Assembly (NCBI RefSeq): GCF_020829445.1
Contig: NZ_JAIVFV010000002.1
Span: 1 to 64,000, forward strand
DNA from: Nostoc sp. CHAB 5836
GTDB lineage: Bacteria > Cyanobacteriota > Cyanobacteriia > Cyanobacteriales > Nostocaceae
Direction: 5' to 3'
Length of the DNA: 64,000 nt
Positions 34,894 through 42,967 of the stretch are shown here, in pieces. Below the pieces are notes generated by a model. That model was not told where the DNA came from. It did no database searches and saw only the letters and a list, made by a program, of their open reading frames with translations. Each line of letters starts with the position of its first letter. The first letter of the stretch is position 1. Both the position numbers and the translations under genes were made by a program.

Positions 34894-36480
34894 TCAGCTA
34901 GCAGAAACGGTCAAACTACCCGGTTTCTGAAGATCACCTTGCAAAACTACACCTCGCTGATTAGCGTGGATATGACGCAAAATCTTGTAAATTGCCTCAA
35001 CTTGATCTGATGCGCCTGCTTTCTCGGCGAGTTCGTCAAGAGAAAGGGGAGTCTTTTCTTTTTGTAGCACTGCGACCACTCGTGTTTGCAAATCGAGAAT
35101 AGAGGCAGCAGCTTTTTTGCCAGCTTCTACACCTGGTTGATGGTAGGCGTTGACGTTGACTAAACTAGCGTATAAACCAACAGCACGCTCATACAAAGCA
35201 ATTAATGCCCCTACAGTTCGGGGATTAACTTGAGGAATCGTAACTGTAATCGAATCGCGGTGATTTTCATAAAGCGCTTGTCGGGTTCCCTGGAGAAAAC
35301 CGGAAAGATAATCGCCTGATGTAACTCCCGGATCTATTTCAGTGGATGGGCCCTGACGATCTTCTAACACTTCAATGAAGGTAGCAAAGAAATTCGCTAC
35401 GCCCTCGCGTAACTGCTGGACGTAAGCGTGTTGATCTGTTGAGCCTTTGTTGCCATAAACGGCGATGCCTTGATAGACAATGTTGCCGTCTAAGTCTTTT
35501 TCCTTGCCCAAGGATTCCATCACCAGCTGTTGCAAATAGCGACTGAATAAAAATAAGCTGTCCTTGTAAGGTAGGACAACCATATCTTTTTCGCCCTTGC
35601 CATTGCCTGCAAAGTACCAAGACAAAGCGAGCAAGGCTGCTGGGTTGTTTTTCACATCTGGGACGCGGGTGGCGTCATCCATTTCTTTTGCACCATCTAG
35701 CATGGCACGAACATCAATGCCCTGTAATGCTGCTGGTACTAGCCCCACAGCAGACATTTCTGAGGTGCGTCCTCCTACCCAGTCATACATGGGAAATCTG
35801 GCCAGCCAGCCTTCATCTTTGGCTAGTTTATCGAGGTTACTATCAACACTGGTAATAGCTACCGCATACTGGGCAAATTCCAAATTGTGTCCGGCGTAGG
35901 CTTTTTTAACTTCAATCATGCCGTTACGAGGTTCTGGTGTTCCCCCAGATTTGGAGATTACCAATACCAAAGTGCTAGCGAGGCTATTTCGGAGATGATT
36001 GATAACGCGATCGATACCTGCGGGATCGTTGTTATCGATAAAGTGAAGTTTCAGGGGCGGGAAATCAGGAGCGAGAGCTTCTGCGACAAATTGGGGGCCG
36101 AGAGCGGAACCACCAATGCCAATGGAGATAATATCCGTAAAGCGGCTTGCTCTGGGAGGATGAATAGCACCTGTTTGGACTTTCTCCGCAAAGGCTTCGA
36201 TTTGTTCTAGGGTTTGGACTATTTCTTGTGTAAGTTCTGGATCTGGCGCTAAATCAGGATTTCGCAGCCAGTAGTGTCCAACCATGCGCTTCTCGTCGGG
36301 ATTTGCGATCGCACCCTTCTCTAGTTGAGCCATATCCGCAAACGCCTTGTCAAACTTCGGCTGCAACGATTCCACAAAGGCATCATCGAACCGTATGCGA
36401 CTTACGTCTAAGTACAGCCCCAATCCCTCGTGGAAATATAACCAGTTTTGGTATCGTTGCCAAAGTGCCCTAGCATCCAT
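34894..36480 (-). CDS. pgi: Glucose-6-phosphate isomerase
   Basis: 528 residues. Phosphoglucose isomerase motifs: [50 protein letters not shown] and a catalytic Glu/His region around [13 protein letters not shown]. It interconverts glucose-6-P and fructose-6-P in glycolysis and the oxidative pentose pathway. Full length and normal in every signature seen. An intrinsic terminator follows; upstream the TA pair starts after about 110 bp. Confidence 0.96.
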   Translation of the reverse strand: MDARALWQRYQNWLYFHEGLGLYLDVSRIRFDDAFVESLQPKFDKAFADMAQLEKGAIANPDEKRMVGHYWLRNPDLAPDPELTQEIVQTLEQIEAFAEKVQTGAIHPPRASRFTDIISIGIGGSALGPQFVAEALAPDFPPLKLHFIDNNDPAGIDRVINHLRNSLASTLVLVISKSGGTPEPRNGMIEVKKAYAGHNLEFAQYAVAITSVDSNLDKLAKDEGWLARFPMYDWVGGRTSEMSAVGLVPAALQGIDVRAMLDGAKEMDDATRVPDVKNNPAALLALSWYFAGNGKGEKDMVVLPYKDSLFLFSRYLQQLVMESLGKEKDLDGNIVYQGIAVYGNKGSTDQHAYVQQLREGVANFFATFIEVLEDRQGPSTEIDPGVTSGDYLSGFLQGTRQALYENHRDSITVTIPQVNPRTVGALIALYERAVGLYASLVNVNAYHQPGVEAGKKAAASILDLQTRVVAVLQKEKTPLSLDELAEKAGASDQVEAIYKILRHIHANQRGVVLQGDLQKPGSLTVSAS

Positions 36481-36592
36481 AGGGAAATCTCAAATAAAGT
36501 GTTTTTCAAAAACCAGTTTAATGGAAGGTTATAGCGATCCCTGCCTAGCCTTATACAGTTTACAGTTTTAAGTGTTCCCTTGACTCCTGACT

Positions 36593-36850
36593 TTAAACAT
36601 CTGGCATAGGGATGACACGCAGAAATTTCACAATTTCGCCCCTGATTTCTATACCAATCAGATAATTATCCAGGGTGAAGCGGTGAAAAATGCCTTCGTT
36701 ATCAAGCTGTCGTAGTTCTTGTAAATCACTCAACTGCCACTTTTGGGCCAATTCAATAAAGACAAAATCATGCACCCGCTCGTAGGCGGCAGGTTCTAAA
36801 TTTTTCAGGTCTAGCAAAAAAGACCTTGCATAGCGCATTTCTAGACTCAC
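36593..36850 (-). CDS. RelE/ParE-type toxin
   Basis: 85 residues: MRYARSFLLDLKNLEPAAYERVHDFVFIELAQ, DLQELRQLDNEGIFHRFTLDNYLIGIEIRGEIVKFLRVIPMPDV. The pattern is RelE-like, including the Arg/His near IFHRF and C-terminal KFLRV. The predicted partner (36933-37130) lies 82 bp upstream on the same strand, an unusually wide gap for a toxin-antitoxin pair; the gap holds a 20-bp tandem duplication that may have displaced translational coupling. Confidence 0.7.
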   Translation of the reverse strand: MSLEMRYARSFLLDLKNLEPAAYERVHDFVFIELAQKWQLSDLQELRQLDNEGIFHRFTLDNYLIGIEIRGEIVKFLRVIPMPDV

Positions 36851-36874
36851 TAGGCGTTACCTTAACCAAAACTT

Positions 36875-36914
36875 GAGGGGCCACTGGCACAAGAGAGGGG
36901 CCACTGGCACAAGA
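36875..36914. repeat. Perfect 20-bp tandem duplication in the TA gap
   Basis: Two exact consecutive copies of a 20-bp unit beginning GAGGGGCCACTGG, located between the antitoxin and toxin genes. Confidence 0.9.
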
Positions 36915-36932
36915 AAAGAAAGCGCTGCTGAA

Positions 36933-37130
36933 TTAAAAAAACATCAACAGTCTTACCGCTTCTTCATGGGTTAAAATATCCCACGGTTGCTGCGATCGCT
37001 TTACTTGTTGTATCGCTTTGAGCATATAAAAGTCATAATGTAAAGCTTCGAGAACGTTCCAAATCTCTTGCAAGTCGTCATCGCCTAACTGCTCGATTAA
37101 ATGATGCATTCTAAGACGTAGCAAATTCAT
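36933..37130 (-). CDS. Putative antitoxin partner of the RelE-type toxin
   Basis: 65 residues, MNLLRLRMHHLIEQLGDDDLQEIWNVLEALHYDFYMLKAI, ending HEEAVRLLMFF. Helical, acidic-rich, similar in form to small cyanobacterial antitoxins with an HEEAxRLL tail. The last residues (MFF) depart from that pattern and lie next to the duplicated segment. Assignment relies mainly on position upstream of the RelE-like gene. Confidence 0.55.
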   Translation of the reverse strand: MNLLRLRMHHLIEQLGDDDLQEIWNVLEALHYDFYMLKAIQQVKRSQQPWDILTHEEAVRLLMFF

Positions 37131-37234
37131 ACGTCAATTATTCCCTACAACCCAACACCAACAATAAATAGTATTCCCATAAAATTAGCTCCGCTCAAGC
37201 TACGCTAAAATTTATTCGCCAAGCGTTGAGGGGT

Positions 37235-37303
37235 AGGGGGATGAGGGAGATGAGGGAGATGAGGGAGATGAGGGAGATGAGGGAGATGAGGGAGATGAGG
37301 GAG
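37235..37303 (+). repeat. 9-bp tandem array (GGGAGATGA)
   Basis: About eight units; the first is GGGGGATGA, identical to the array unit at 58.7 kb. Confidence 0.9.
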
Positions 37304-37345
37304 TTTTGAGCGGGGAATCTCGCTTTTTTACTCGGAACTGTTTTG

Positions 37346-37438
37346 CCTAACTCCTAACTCCTAACTCCTAACTCCTAACTCCTAACTCCTAACTCCTAAC
37401 TCCTAACTCCTAACTCCTAACTCCTAACTCCTAACTCC
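37346..37438 (+). repeat. Heptamer tandem array (CTAACTC) at livM start
   Basis: Thirteen units of the heptamer CTAACTC, ending six bases before the livM ATG. No ribosome site remains between array and start. Confidence 0.95.
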
Positions 37439-37444
37439 CTAAAC

Positions 37445-38578
37445 ATGGTTGACTATCTAATTTTCTTAGCAATTTCTACAGCAATTTTCGCTCTATTCGC
37501 ACTAGGACTCAATTTACAGTGGGGCTTTACGGGGTTAATTAACTTTGGTCATATTGCTTTCATGACTCTGGGAGCATATACAACCGTATTGTTAAGCCTA
37601 AAGGGTTTGCCCCTACTGATATCGGCTGTAGCTGGGGCAATTGTCGCCGCCTTGTTGGGTTTGATAATTGGTTTTGCAACTCTCCGCTTGCGGGAAGATT
37701 ATCTGTCGATTGTCACTATTGGCACAGGAGAATTAATTCGTTTGGTGGTAAATAACCAGGAATTACCTGTGGGTGATACCTGGATTTCTGGGGCGTTTGG
37801 TGTGCAAAGTTATCCCATACCCCTATCAACAGAGCCGAATTTGTTTGTCAGATTAGCGATGATTGGGTTGTTAACGCTACTAACTGCTGTAACTTTATTT
37901 ACATTATGGCGATGGATTCGCACCACCCAAATATCTCGGACTACTGATTTAGGTAAAAGGACAACTAGCAAGCAAGAATTCGCATCCCGTTTGGGTGTAG
38001 GAATTGTATTAGCAATTTTGGCAGCAGCAATTTATATTTCTGGGGTAATCGGACTGTATAACTACAATCCAAAAGCGGGTTTAATGCTAGTATTACTGCT
38101 GGTTTTAGCATTTGTATACTGGCGGTTAGAAATTTTGGTGCGATCGCCTTGGGGTAGAATTCTCAAAGCCATCCGCGAAGATGAAGAAATTCCCAAGGCG
38201 CTGGGAAAAAATGTTTTTTGGTATAAATTACAATCTCTCATGCTGGGAGGTGCGATCGCGGGTATCGCTGGTGCTTTCTTTGCTTGGCAATTGGGCGCTA
38301 TTTACCCTGATAATTTTCAACCCCAAATCACCTTTGATACTTGGATTATGGTGATTTTAGGCGGTTCTGGGAACAATGTTGGCACAATCTTAGGTGCGGT
38401 AATTTTCTTTGCTTACGATGCACTAACGCGGGAAGTCTTACCTAGAATCGTTCCCCTTGATGAAGCCCGTTTGGGTGCATTTCGGATCATGGTAATCGGA
38501 CTAATTTTGATGGTACTCATGATTTGGCGTCCTCAAGGTATCTTAGGGAAAAAGGAGGAACTCACCCTTGGTAAATAA
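37445..38578 (+). CDS. livM: Branched-chain/neutral amino-acid ABC permease LivM
   Basis: 377 residues with eight to ten membrane helices and the LivM signature GLNLQWGFTGLINFGHIAFMTLGAYTT and EDEEIPKALGKNVFWYKLQSLMLGGAIAGIAGAFFAWQ (coupling loop). Inner-membrane subunit of a high-affinity amino-acid transporter (equivalent to the cyanobacterial N-I/Nat system). It overlaps livG by 11 bp, so the two are one operon. No LivH or binding-protein gene is adjacent, which is usual in cyanobacteria. The start follows a heptamer array with no visible Shine-Dalgarno. Confidence 0.9.
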   Translation: MVDYLIFLAISTAIFALFALGLNLQWGFTGLINFGHIAFMTLGAYTTVLLSLKGLPLLISAVAGAIVAALLGLIIGFATLRLREDYLSIVTIGTGELIRLVVNNQELPVGDTWISGAFGVQSYPIPLSTEPNLFVRLAMIGLLTLLTAVTLFTLWRWIRTTQISRTTDLGKRTTSKQEFASRLGVGIVLAILAAAIYISGVIGLYNYNPKAGLMLVLLLVLAFVYWRLEILVRSPWGRILKAIREDEEIPKALGKNVFWYKLQSLMLGGAIAGIAGAFFAWQLGAIYPDNFQPQITFDTWIMVILGGSGNNVGTILGAVIFFAYDALTREVLPRIVPLDEARLGAFRIMVIGLILMVLMIWRPQGILGKKEELTLGK

Positions 38579-39350
38579 CTATTCATCCCCACTTCCCCTT
38601 TTGGTAGCCACTGGACTTTCTAAAAGCTTTGGTGGTGTCAAAGCAGTCAATGAAGCGAAAATCGAAGTTGCCAAAGGCAGCATTACGGGCTTGATTGGCC
38701 CCAATGGTGCTGGTAAAACCACTTTATTTAACTTACTCTCAAACTTCATCCGCCCAGATAAGGGACGAGTGATTTTTGATGGCGAACCGATTCACAATTT
38801 GCAACCATATCAAATCGCCCAGCAGGGAGTAATCCGCACTTTTCAGGTTGCACGCACCCTTTCGCGGTTGTCTGTTTTAGAAAATATGCTGCTGGCGGCG
38901 CAAAAACAAACGGGTGAAAATTTTTGGCAAGTGCAGTTGCAACCGCACATTGTCGCTAAGGAAGAAACGCAACTCCAAGAACGGGCAATGTTCCTATTAG
39001 AATCAGTGGGTTTAGCAAAAAAAGCACACGATTATGCTGGTTGCTTGTCTGGTGGGCAACGTAAGCTGCTGGAAATGGGACGGGCGCTGATGACTAATCC
39101 CAAATTAATTTTGTTGGATGAACCGGCGGCTGGGGTGAATCCGAGATTGATTGATGATATTTGCGATCGCATTATCACTTGGAACCGCCAAGAAGGCATG
39201 ACCTTTCTGATTATCGAACACAATATGGATGTGGTTATGTCCTTGTGCGATCGCGTTTGGGTACTTGCGGAAGGGCAAAATTTGGCTGACGGTACACCCG
39301 CAGAAATTCAAACCAATCCCAAAGTTTTAGAAGCTTATTTGGGAAAATAA
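38568..39350 (+). CDS. livG: Branched-chain amino-acid ABC transporter ATPase LivG
   Basis: 260 residues. Walker A GPNGAGKTT, signature CLSGGQRKLLEMGRAL, Walker B LILLDEPAAGVNP, switch His in LIIEHNMD. LivG subfamily marker VIRTFQVARTLSRLSVLENML. Drives amino-acid uptake together with LivM, whose gene it overlaps by 11 bp. A 45-bp piece of this gene recurs as a relic at 40422-40466. Confidence 0.93.
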   Translation: MVNNYSSPLPLLVATGLSKSFGGVKAVNEAKIEVAKGSITGLIGPNGAGKTTLFNLLSNFIRPDKGRVIFDGEPIHNLQPYQIAQQGVIRTFQVARTLSRLSVLENMLLAAQKQTGENFWQVQLQPHIVAKEETQLQERAMFLLESVGLAKKAHDYAGCLSGGQRKLLEMGRALMTNPKLILLDEPAAGVNPRLIDDICDRIITWNRQEGMTFLIIEHNMDVVMSLCDRVWVLAEGQNLADGTPAEIQTNPKVLEAYLGK

Positions 39351-39387
39351 ACTCAATGCCAAAATAATTTGGCTAAGAACCAGAAGC

Positions 39388-39636
39388 ATGAAATATACAA
39401 TATTAATTCAATGGTCAAATGAAGATCAATGTTATGTAGTTTCATTACCTGATTTACCGGATATTATGCAGCCTTGTACTCATGGAGACACTTATGAGGA
39501 GGCTTTGAAAAATGCTCAGGAAGTCTTAGAAATGTTAATCGAATCTTACTTAGAAGATGGTCAGCCTTTACCAGAACCACAAACATTAGATAAGGCTCGT
39601 GTTAAACCAATTCGCAATTCGCTTTTTCGCCCATGA
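39388..39636 (+). CDS. Orphan HicB-family protein
   Basis: 82 residues: MKYTILIQWSNEDQCYVVSLPDLPDIMQPCTHGDTYEEALKNAQEVLEMLIESYLEDGQPLPEP, the HicB partial RNase H-like fold. HicB antitoxins neutralise HicA mRNA-interferases, but no HicA-like gene (about 60-80 residues with a dsRNA-binding fold) lies on either side. The C-terminal residues after TLDKARVKP (IRNSLFRP) are encoded by a family D repeat, so the tail has been replaced. It may be a solitary regulator. Confidence 0.75.
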   Translation: MKYTILIQWSNEDQCYVVSLPDLPDIMQPCTHGDTYEEALKNAQEVLEMLIESYLEDGQPLPEPQTLDKARVKPIRNSLFRP

Positions 39637-39790
39637 CGCTACGCACAGTCGCTAACGCTGCGAAGAGAGCAATTACGTTTTGTGTTAGCGAAGCGTTAGC
39701 GAGTCTGCGAGCGTCCGGGGATTTAGCTTAGGCTTCAATTCGCGCTGCCTATATTGCTGGGGACTTAAACCCCCAAAGTTCGTTAAAATC
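39609..39790 (+). repeat. Family D dispersed repeat, copy 2 (with small inserts)
   Basis: Same blocks as 21891-22020 (TTCGCTTTTTCGCCCA, CAATTACGTTTTGTG, GGGACTTAAACCCCCAAAG) but interrupted by GACGCTACGCACAGTCGCTAACG and TTAGCGAAGCGTTAGCGAG, palindromic inserts. Overlaps the 3' end of the HicB gene. Confidence 0.7.
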
Positions 39791-39820
39791 GAGTCAAAAT
39801 ATTAATGGAAAAAGCTTTTT

Positions 39821-40396
39821 ATGTCAATGATGACAGTCAGAGATTTAGAGCAAGTCCAAACCGCTTTTACCGAAGCGGGTTTAGATTACCAGCTGGAACT
39901 CGAAAATGGGAAAATTTCAATCATGGGCCCGTCAGATATTGTATCCAGCGAAATTAGTAGTCGTCTCATCGCTTTTCTGTTTGCTTGGATAAATCCTCGT
40001 CGCTGGGGAAGAGTATTTGATTCCGCAGGCGGTTTCATTATGCCAGATACAAACCTCAAAGCACCCGATGTTTCCTTTGTTCGTGCTTCCCGACTTCTCC
40101 AAAGTCCTCGTTACTTTGGAGAACTTGTCCCTGACTTGGTGGTAGAAATTAAATCTCAGAGCGATAAAATTAAACTTATAGCAGCCAAAATACTTAAATT
40201 TATAGAACTAGGAGCGATCGTCGGCATTCTGATTGATCCTGATGAAGAGACAGTTACAATTTATCGCTCTACAGGCGAACCTACAGTTTTAGAAAATGGC
40301 CATATTTTAACGATACCAGAACTGTTTCCCGGTTGGGAATTGCCCATTACTGAATTGTGGCCTCCGATCTTTACCGAGGGAGAAACACAAATTTAG
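39821..40396 (+). CDS. Uma2 family putative endonuclease
   Basis: 191 residues, Uma2: ISIMGPSDIVSSEISSRLIAFLFAW, APDVSFVRASRL, LVPDLVVEIKSQSDKIKLIAAKILKFIELGAIVGILIDPDEE. Core PDLVVEIKSQSD has the Glu-x-Lys/Ser pattern seen in many cyanobacterial members. ATG start at 39821 or the second Met; a plausible ribosome site is absent. It sits in a small island of repeats and relics after livG. Confidence 0.85.
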   Translation: MSMMTVRDLEQVQTAFTEAGLDYQLELENGKISIMGPSDIVSSEISSRLIAFLFAWINPRRWGRVFDSAGGFIMPDTNLKAPDVSFVRASRLLQSPRYFGELVPDLVVEIKSQSDKIKLIAAKILKFIELGAIVGILIDPDEETVTIYRSTGEPTVLENGHILTIPELFPGWELPITELWPPIFTEGETQI

Positions 40397-40421
40397 TGAA
40401 GAACTTTGGTCACGACTGAAC

Positions 40422-40466
40422 CGTATTATCACTTTGAACCACCAAGACGGGATGACCTTTCTGATT
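40422..40466 (+). pseudogene. Relic of a livG-type ATPase gene
   Basis: 45 bp with 40 identical to livG 39168-39212 and the same reading (RIITLNHQDGMTFLI), followed by a stop shortly after. Nothing on either side matches livG, so only a short fragment of the gene has been copied. Confidence 0.6.
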
Positions 40467-40594
40467 CGCTGCTAGAAAAAGGGTTTGTGCTTAGTACAAC
40501 ATTTCATTAATTCGTAGCAAATTCTCTGCAAACCTTTGCGCTTCCCTTTGCGTTCCTACCCTGCGGGAAGGCGAGGCGCCTATGCGTTTAAATT

Positions 40595-40676
40595 TCTCAG
40601 TCGTCTAAAGACGACTTTCGCTATTAGACTGGTGAATTCATTCTGAGGCGGACTAGATGAGAATGGAATAGCCCTG
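40595..40676 (+). repeat. Family F right-end fragment
   Basis: CAGTCGTCTAAAGACGACTTTCGCTATTAGAC...GAGAATGGAATAGCCCTG, same as 115-192. Confidence 0.65.
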
Positions 40677-40740
40677 GGGGGTTAGGGGGGATCTAAATAA
40701 AAGTGCCTAAAGTCACAGCGAAACAGTTTTAAAACATCCT
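40677..40740. repeat. Short dispersed repeat (GGGGGATC...AACATCCTC)
   Basis: TTAGGGGGGATCTAAATAAAAGTGCCTAAAGTCACAGCG and TTTTAAAACATCCTC; the same sequence occurs at 53045-53100, where it ends exactly at the stop of a truncated gene. Confidence 0.55.
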
Positions 40741-40760
40741 CTTACTCTAGCAAAATAATT

Positions 40761-41351
40761 TTATTCTTCGTTATTCGCTGCAAAACTTACTTGCTCATAA
40801 AGGTCGCGCAATTCAATTTGAAAATCAACTGTTTGCAGTGATAAAGTTGCAGATTCATGCTCAAGTTCAGTAAATGACCATTGATTTTCCGCAATTTTTA
40901 GATACTGCATCACATGATATTGATATTGGTCAATTAAAATATATTCCTTGAATTCCGCAATAGAGCGATAATAAAGAAACTTGTCGCCTTGATCATAATT
41001 GTTAGTAGATTTAGATAAAACTTCAGCAATTAACATCGGGTTCATAACCGTTATTGTCCTGGTTCCTGTATAAATAGGTTGTCCCTCAATCACCATTACA
41101 TCGGGATACGTATGCTGGCGATAACGAGGTATCCACATACGTACATCAACCATATAAACATTATAATTTTGACGCCTTAAAGCAATTTTTAAGGATGCAG
41201 CTAAATTCAAAGCAATTTTATGATGATTTTTAGTGCCACCCGTCATCGGTATAATTTCTCCATCACGGTATTCGCTTTTATATTCCGCTTTCTCCTCCAT
41301 TTCTAAATACTCTTCAGGCGTGTAATAGAATTTTTGTGTTTCTAACTGCAT
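40761..41351 (-). CDS. Uma2 family putative endonuclease (duplicated pair, copy 1)
   Basis: 196 residues. Close paralogue of 45020-45619: both start LETQKFYYTPEEYLEME and keep SEYRDGEIIPMTGGT, TYPDVMVIEG, NPMLIAEVLSKSTNNYDQGDKF and YILIDQYQ. Uma2 core is ...IAEVLSKST, retaining Glu and Ser. The pair brackets the PstS-like/kinase operon in the same orientation and the upstream DNA is duplicated too, which indicates a recent segmental duplication. Confidence 0.88.
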   Translation of the reverse strand: MQLETQKFYYTPEEYLEMEEKAEYKSEYRDGEIIPMTGGTKNHHKIALNLAASLKIALRRQNYNVYMVDVRMWIPRYRQHTYPDVMVIEGQPIYTGTRTITVMNPMLIAEVLSKSTNNYDQGDKFLYYRSIAEFKEYILIDQYQYHVMQYLKIAENQWSFTELEHESATLSLQTVDFQIELRDLYEQVSFAANNEE

Positions 41352-41678
41352 AAAAATACAACCTATGATTGTGCGGCTAAAACTTATGGTTATATCACCA
41401 TTTTAAAGTGCGATCTGAAGTTAGTCCGCACACGGCATCAAATCCAATTATGTAGAACTCGTATTTTTTTTTTAAAATTAGTACGCCCCCAAAAGACTTC
41501 TTCCCGGATTTCTCACCAGATCTCTCAAAGCCTACCCTTGTGTTCTTGAGTAGGGGAGAGTTCTTTCCCCTCTGCTCCTCTACCCCTTCTTCTCCTCAAG
41601 CTTGTGAGAAATAGGGATTCTTCCCCACTCCCCAGTACAGACGCGATGTTTCTCGCCTCTTTTCCTACTCTCTGTCTA
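41352..41678. other. Upstream region of the Uma2 copy 1 and intergenic spacer
   Basis: The first 80 bp match the region upstream of the Uma2 gene at 45020-45619 (ACAACCTATGAT, CCATTTTAAAGTGC). The rest is T/C-rich without genes. Confidence 0.5.
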
Positions 41679-41944
41679 CAGGGCTATTTCATTCTAGACA
41701 TAAACCACCCGGAACTGAAGTTCCTCTCTTATAGCTAAACTCCGTTAAAACGGACTTAGGACTTACGCAATAACTCTCTGAAACTCCTATTTCTTGGCGT
41801 ACTTGGCGTACTTGGCGGTTCGTTTTTTCATGATTTTGCGTAAGTCCTAGAACTAAAACTTTTTCTCAGTCGTCTTGAGACGACTTTCGCTATTAGACTC
41901 AGAATTCATTCTGAGGCCGGCTAGATGAGAATGAAATAGCTCTG
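41679..41944 (+). mobile_element. Family F element (non-autonomous relative of the IS at the left edge)
   Basis: 266 bp bounded by CAGGGCTATTTCATTCT on the left and AGAATGAAATAGCTCTG on the right (inverted, one mismatch). The right half matches the non-coding tail of the IS at 90-192. No transposase frame. Another element (41757-41850) is inserted inside it. Confidence 0.7.
41757..41850 (+). mobile_element. Nested element with TAGGACTTACGCAA ends
   Basis: 94 bp, perfect 14-bp inverted ends TAGGACTTACGCAA / TTGCGTAAGTCCTA, core containing GGCGTACTTGGCGTACTTGGCGG. Sits in the middle of the family F element at 41679-41944. Confidence 0.65.
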
Positions 41945-42085
41945 CTTTGTCTATGGCGCTTGCGCACCACGGAAATAATTTCAAGAATCAAAGCGGACTG
42001 CTATAGATTTTATGAGTATTTGGGAATACTAAGCCATGAAAGCTCACACCAGATATCAGATTTAGGATATCTTAAAGGCTCACTT

Positions 42086-42955
42086 ATGAAAAATATTGCT
42101 GACTCAATAATCATCGGAATCATCCTCCTTGGACTTTGCAGTTGCACCTCAGCCAAACCGACTGATTTGACAAATTCTAATCAAGTTGTTAGCCAATCTG
42201 ATTCTCAACCCAAAACAGTTATCAAAATTAGTAGTTCTAGTTCAACGATAACTGTTTTAAAACTTTTAGCACAAGCATATCAATCCCAAAATAAAACTGT
42301 CAAAATTGAGTTTATTTCCAATAGCCAATCTGAAGGAGCGATCGCAGCCCTAAAAAACGATATCATTGATATCGCTGGTAGCAGTAAAAAACTCAAACCA
42401 GAAGAAGATAACGGTAAAATTCAATATCGTGAAATTGCACAAGATTTGTTAATTGTCGCCACTAATAATAGTGTTAAAGGTGTTACCAACTTATCAACCA
42501 AGCAATTAAAAGCAATTTACAAAGGTGACATTACAAATTGGCGAGAATTAGGCGGTGCTGATGCAGACATTGTAGTGTTGGATAGACCCGAAGATGAGTC
42601 AGCGAAAAAGTTATTGCGAAAATATTATTTAGGAGAAGAGAAGACTACAGCTAAAGCCGTGGTTTTAAACAAAGAAGGAGAATTGATGGAAGCTTTACAA
42701 AATACTCCTAATTCCATCGGCACTTTTTCTTTAGCATCTTCCCTCATAAATAAATTGCCTGTCAATCGTCTCAGTCTCAATGGTGTTGCTCCCGAAAGAC
42801 AAAACTTCGCCAGTGGTCAATACCAAATGGTGCGTCACATAGGTATTATCTGGAACAAAACACCTTCAGCACCTACTAAGAATTTTATTGATTTTATCTT
42901 TAGCAATGAAGGTAAAAAACTACTACAAAATAATGGCTTAGTTCCTGGTAAATAA
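42086..42955 (+). CDS. PstS-like substrate-binding lipoprotein
   Basis: 289 residues from the ATG giving MKNIADSIIIGIILLGLCSCTS, a lipoprotein signal with lipobox GLCSC; the longer upstream frame lacks such a start. PstS-type periplasmic binding domain: KISSSSSTITVLKLLAQAYQ, AGSSKKLKPEE, LSTKQLKAIYKGDITNWRELGG and IGTFSLASS. The Ser cluster corresponds to a phosphate/oxyanion loop. No Pst transporter genes are adjacent. Instead a histidine kinase gene starts 12 bp after its stop, so it is more likely the ligand sensor of that kinase than part of a transporter. Confidence 0.8.
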   Translation: MKNIADSIIIGIILLGLCSCTSAKPTDLTNSNQVVSQSDSQPKTVIKISSSSSTITVLKLLAQAYQSQNKTVKIEFISNSQSEGAIAALKNDIIDIAGSSKKLKPEEDNGKIQYREIAQDLLIVATNNSVKGVTNLSTKQLKAIYKGDITNWRELGGADADIVVLDRPEDESAKKLLRKYYLGEEKTTAKAVVLNKEGELMEALQNTPNSIGTFSLASSLINKLPVNRLSLNGVAPERQNFASGQYQMVRHIGIIWNKTPSAPTKNFIDFIFSNEGKKLLQNNGLVPGK

Positions 42956-42967
42956 ATTGAATCTGCC

